Source: a virus. From it: 64,000 nt of DNA. The stretch lies in IMG/VR virus record IMGVR_UViG_3300015189_000002, positions 1-64,000 of that record. One strand, given 5' to 3'. The notes beneath the pieces were generated by a model, which saw nothing but the letters and a program-made list of their open reading frames with translations, was not told where the DNA came from and made no database searches. Below are positions 62,179 to 64,000 of this stretch, in pieces. The position numbers were made by a program, and so were the translations under genes. The number at the start of each line of letters is the position of its first letter. Within the stretch, counting starts at the first letter, position 1.

Positions 62179-63161
62179 CTGACATTGAGATCATCAAAAC
62201 GAGGGAGCCTGACCGTCTCGGTGATCAAGCCTTTCTGCTCGACAAGGCGAGAAAGGTGAAAGCAGCAGCGACTCGTGCGAAGTCGCTGTACGTCAAAGAA
62301 AGTCCCGACCCGACAGAGGAGAGTACCGTGGGAATCACCATGAAACTTGAAGAGGTCACCCCCGAGAAAGCTGGTCGGTGGCTTGAGAAGAATGAGGGCA
62401 ACCGCAACTTCAATCAGGGCACCGCCAACGCTCTGGCCCGCCAGATGCTGGAAGGCTTCTGGACCAACAACGGCGAGACGATCAAGTTCTACGAAGATGG
62501 CAACTTGATGGACGGCCAACACCGCCTCGATGCTGTACGAACCTCTGGCGTAACGATCAAGATGTACGTGGTGCGCGGCCTGCCAGTCAAGGCCCGAGCG
62601 ACCATCGACCAGCAGCGCAAGCGGACTGCCGGTGATATTCTCAAGATGGAGGGCATTCCCAACGGCAACCGACTTGCAGCGATTGTCCGCATGGTGAACC
62701 TGTGGGACACAGGTGTTCGCAACGTCAAGGGCTTCAGGAGTTCCGCGAACTTCAGTCCTTCCGAGATTGTTGAAGCACTCGGTACCAAGGACGGTGCGCT
62801 GTGCATCCAGGCTATCAAGATGACACAGACCAAAGAGATTCTCACGATGGCCCCCCCGCGTGCTGCTGGGCTCTTGGCTGTGCTCGCTTTGCGGTCGAAC
62901 AAGAAACTCGCCATCACATTCTTCGAGCAGCTCGAGTCGGGAATCGACATGCACGAAGGCGATCCAGTCTTGACACTGCGACGCTACTGGTCCAACCTCA
63001 AAGCTCGTGGTAAGGGACAAGCAATCGGCAACTACCTGATGGCAGGAGTTCGCGCTTGGAACGCCTACGTCGAAGGTCGCAAGATCACTCAGATCTACTA
63101 CAAGTCGCAAGAGATTCCCGAGGTGTCACGACCGGGTCACCCTGCAGAGCAGGACGACTGA
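62175..63161 (+). CDS. ParB-like nuclease-domain protein
   Basis: The 328-residue product has RNFNQGTANALARQMLEGFW followed by GDGNLMDGQHRLDAV-like sequence (FYEDGNLMDGQHRLDAVRTS, about residues 108-128), the DGQHRL motif of the ParB/Srx-like fold. An alpha-helical C-terminus follows (MAPPRAAGLLAVLALRSNKK). ParB-like phage proteins often bind DNA or act as NTP-linked nucleases. GTG 62175 overlaps the integrase stop. It is next to a tyrosine recombinase, so a DNA-processing role is plausible. Confidence 0.78.
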   Translation: MTDIEIIKTREPDRLGDQAFLLDKARKVKAAATRAKSLYVKESPDPTEESTVGITMKLEEVTPEKAGRWLEKNEGNRNFNQGTANALARQMLEGFWTNNGETIKFYEDGNLMDGQHRLDAVRTSGVTIKMYVVRGLPVKARATIDQQRKRTAGDILKMEGIPNGNRLAAIVRMVNLWDTGVRNVKGFRSSANFSPSEIVEALGTKDGALCIQAIKMTQTKEILTMAPPRAAGLLAVLALRSNKKLAITFFEQLESGIDMHEGDPVLTLRRYWSNLKARGKGQAIGNYLMAGVRAWNAYVEGRKITQIYYKSQEIPEVSRPGHPAEQDD

Positions 63162-63304
63162 TGGCAACTTCAGTACGAATCTTCTACCGGGGTAGCGAGG
63201 GGCCTGTTGCGTATGAGGTAACACTTGACGAGCAGGCGCTCGCTGAACTGATCGAGAAGGCTGATCGCCTTCAAGAAGAAACCGAAGACAGGATGAGTGA
63301 GTAA
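63161..63304 (+). CDS. Small acidic protein
   Basis: A 47-residue product with VRIFYRGSEGPVAYEVTLDE and a helical acidic tail (LAELIEKADRLQEETEDRM). The beta-alpha pattern is shared by many phage micro-proteins. It overlaps the previous stop (TGATG) and the next start (TAATG). The function is unknown. Confidence 0.65.
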   Translation: MATSVRIFYRGSEGPVAYEVTLDEQALAELIEKADRLQEETEDRMSE

Positions 63305-63486
63305 TGAACGTTGACGCGCTGGGCACAAAGAATGGTGAGGTCAAGATTCAGATGACCCTGACCAAAGAGACGAAGGGAACTTATGTCTACGGCAATCCTG
63401 AGAGTGTTGTGCCGACTCTATACATCAAGAAGGAAGCCTTCGACAGCTCGGCACCGAAGGTCATCACCCTCATCGTAACCTCCTGA
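63304..63486 (+). CDS. Small beta-rich protein
   Basis: The 60-residue product (KNGEVKIQMTLTKETKGTYV, VVPTLYIKKEAFDSSAPKVI) looks like a small beta-sandwich with alternating V/I/T strands. It is linked to both neighbours by overlapping stops and starts. It resembles other phage small beta proteins only in pattern. The function is unknown. Confidence 0.65.
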   Translation: MNVDALGTKNGEVKIQMTLTKETKGTYVYGNPESVVPTLYIKKEAFDSSAPKVITLIVTS

Positions 63487-63866
63487 TGAGACTTCTCGTG
63501 TGTGGATCGCGGACATACTCTGATCGAGAGTTTATGTTCGGAGTCCTTGACGGCTTTCTCGATGCTCACCACATTGAGGTTGTCATCGAAGGCGAGGCTC
63601 CCGGTGCAGATACGCTCGGCAGGATATGGGCTGAGTTGCATGGGATTCCAGTCGAACAGTTCCCCGCAGACTGGACGCGATATGGACGAGAGGCTGGCCC
63701 GAAGCGTAACAAGCAGATGCTTGACGAGGGTAAGCCAGATTTCGTGGTCGGCTTCATTGACAAGCCAAAAGCAGAGTCGAGAGGTACAAACAACATGATC
63801 TCGCAAGCGGGTAAGCGCGATGTGCCATACGAGTGGTACAGTCGTAACAAAGAGTTCCTGTTGTGA
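63486..63866 (+). CDS. SLOG-superfamily protein, DUF2493 (YspA-like)
   Basis: The 126-residue product begins RLLVCGSRTYSDREFMFGVL and contains VVIEGEAPGADTLGRIWAEL, FPADWTRYGREAGPKRNKQM and ESRGTNNMI. These are the signature segments of the DUF2493/SLOG family, Rossmann-like nucleotide-binding proteins. SLOG proteins sense nucleotides in several defence and stress systems. It is coupled by overlap to the next gene (GTGA). The ligand is not known. Confidence 0.82.
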   Translation: MRLLVCGSRTYSDREFMFGVLDGFLDAHHIEVVIEGEAPGADTLGRIWAELHGIPVEQFPADWTRYGREAGPKRNKQMLDEGKPDFVVGFIDKPKAESRGTNNMISQAGKRDVPYEWYSRNKEFLL

Positions 63867-64000
63867 CGAACCAGCAGCGCGCAGCTTATCTGAAGCGTAA
63901 GACGCACCGTGTCAGGAAGAGCAGTCTTGATCGTACTGAAATACTGATTGCAAAAGAAATCTTGACCTTGCAGATGTACTTAACTGCAGAGCGTTCTCAG
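63863..64000 (+). CDS. Basic protein, truncated by the window edge
   Basis: GTG 63863 overlaps the previous stop. The 46 codons to the window end read TNQQRAAYLKRKTHRVRKSS, followed by LDRTEILIAKEILTLQMYL. A basic front and long helix are visible. The rest is outside the window, so neither length nor function can be judged. Confidence 0.55.
   Translation, partial: MTNQQRAAYLKRKTHRVRKSSLDRTEILIAKEILTLQMYLTAERSQ

Noticed and set aside
62130-63110. A 326-residue minus-strand frame opposite the ParB-like gene
   Set aside because: Antisense shadow of a gene with the DGQHRL motif; no ribosome site.

Overview
The window is one contiguous piece of a large tailed bacteriophage (Caudoviricetes, long-tailed siphovirus). 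It carries large terminase, a Mu gp29-like (DUF935) portal, ClpP-type prohead protease with scaffold, lambda-E-type capsid, tail tube, tail-assembly chaperone pair with a -1 frameshift site, a very long tape measure, minor tail proteins, fibres and an amidase endolysin. Promoters fit a primary sigma factor (TTGACA, 17-18 bp, TANNNT), and the gene repertoire (MSMEG_6728-like protein, many tiny zinc-ribbon proteins, terminator-separated small genes) suggests an actinobacterial host. The host genus cannot be fixed from the sequence. I see no ribosomal RNA, tRNA, CRISPR array, insertion sequence or recognisable lysogeny repressor.

Layout. (1) 1-28478, minus strand: late operon, transcribed right to left: HNH endonuclease, a frame-disrupted gene, two small zinc proteins, terminase, portal, Com-like protein, protease/scaffold, decoration protein, capsid, connectors, tail terminator, tail tube, chaperones, tape measure, three tail-tip proteins (one with a polysaccharide-lyase-like end) and a lysis cassette that runs off the left edge. 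(2) 28659-31896, plus strand: a short replication operon with an AEP-like primase and a CHC2 zinc-finger/P-loop ATPase. (3) 32014-38206, minus strand: ten tail-fibre and adsorption genes, separated from the main tail operon by the replication genes. (4) 38207-40286: about 2 kb without a convincing gene, filled with palindromes, DnaA-box-like sites and strand-asymmetric repeats, lying between divergent transcription units and a likely replication origin or control centre. (5) 40287-51188, plus strand: small accessory genes, many separated by strong hairpins and sharing a start-associated motif, bracketed by two paralogous GC-rich genes. (6) 51261-57599, plus strand: small proteins, then a MoxR-type AAA ATPase, a small gene and a giant acidic-linker VWA protein with an N-terminal HExxH motif. 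(7) 57807-64000, plus strand: small genes, a tyrosine recombinase overlapping its upstream gene, a ParB-like protein and a SLOG (DUF2493) protein, running off the right edge.

How it fits together. The minus-strand genes would build the capsid, package DNA, assemble a tail of roughly 340 nm (from tape-measure length) and lyse the host. The plus-strand middle genes would replicate DNA. The right arm looks like early genes for host takeover. The standout module is the MoxR/VWA pair (52587-57599), which resembles bacterial metal-insertion or complex-remodelling chaperones and is unusual in a phage. The standout DNA element is the palindrome array at 39234-39886.
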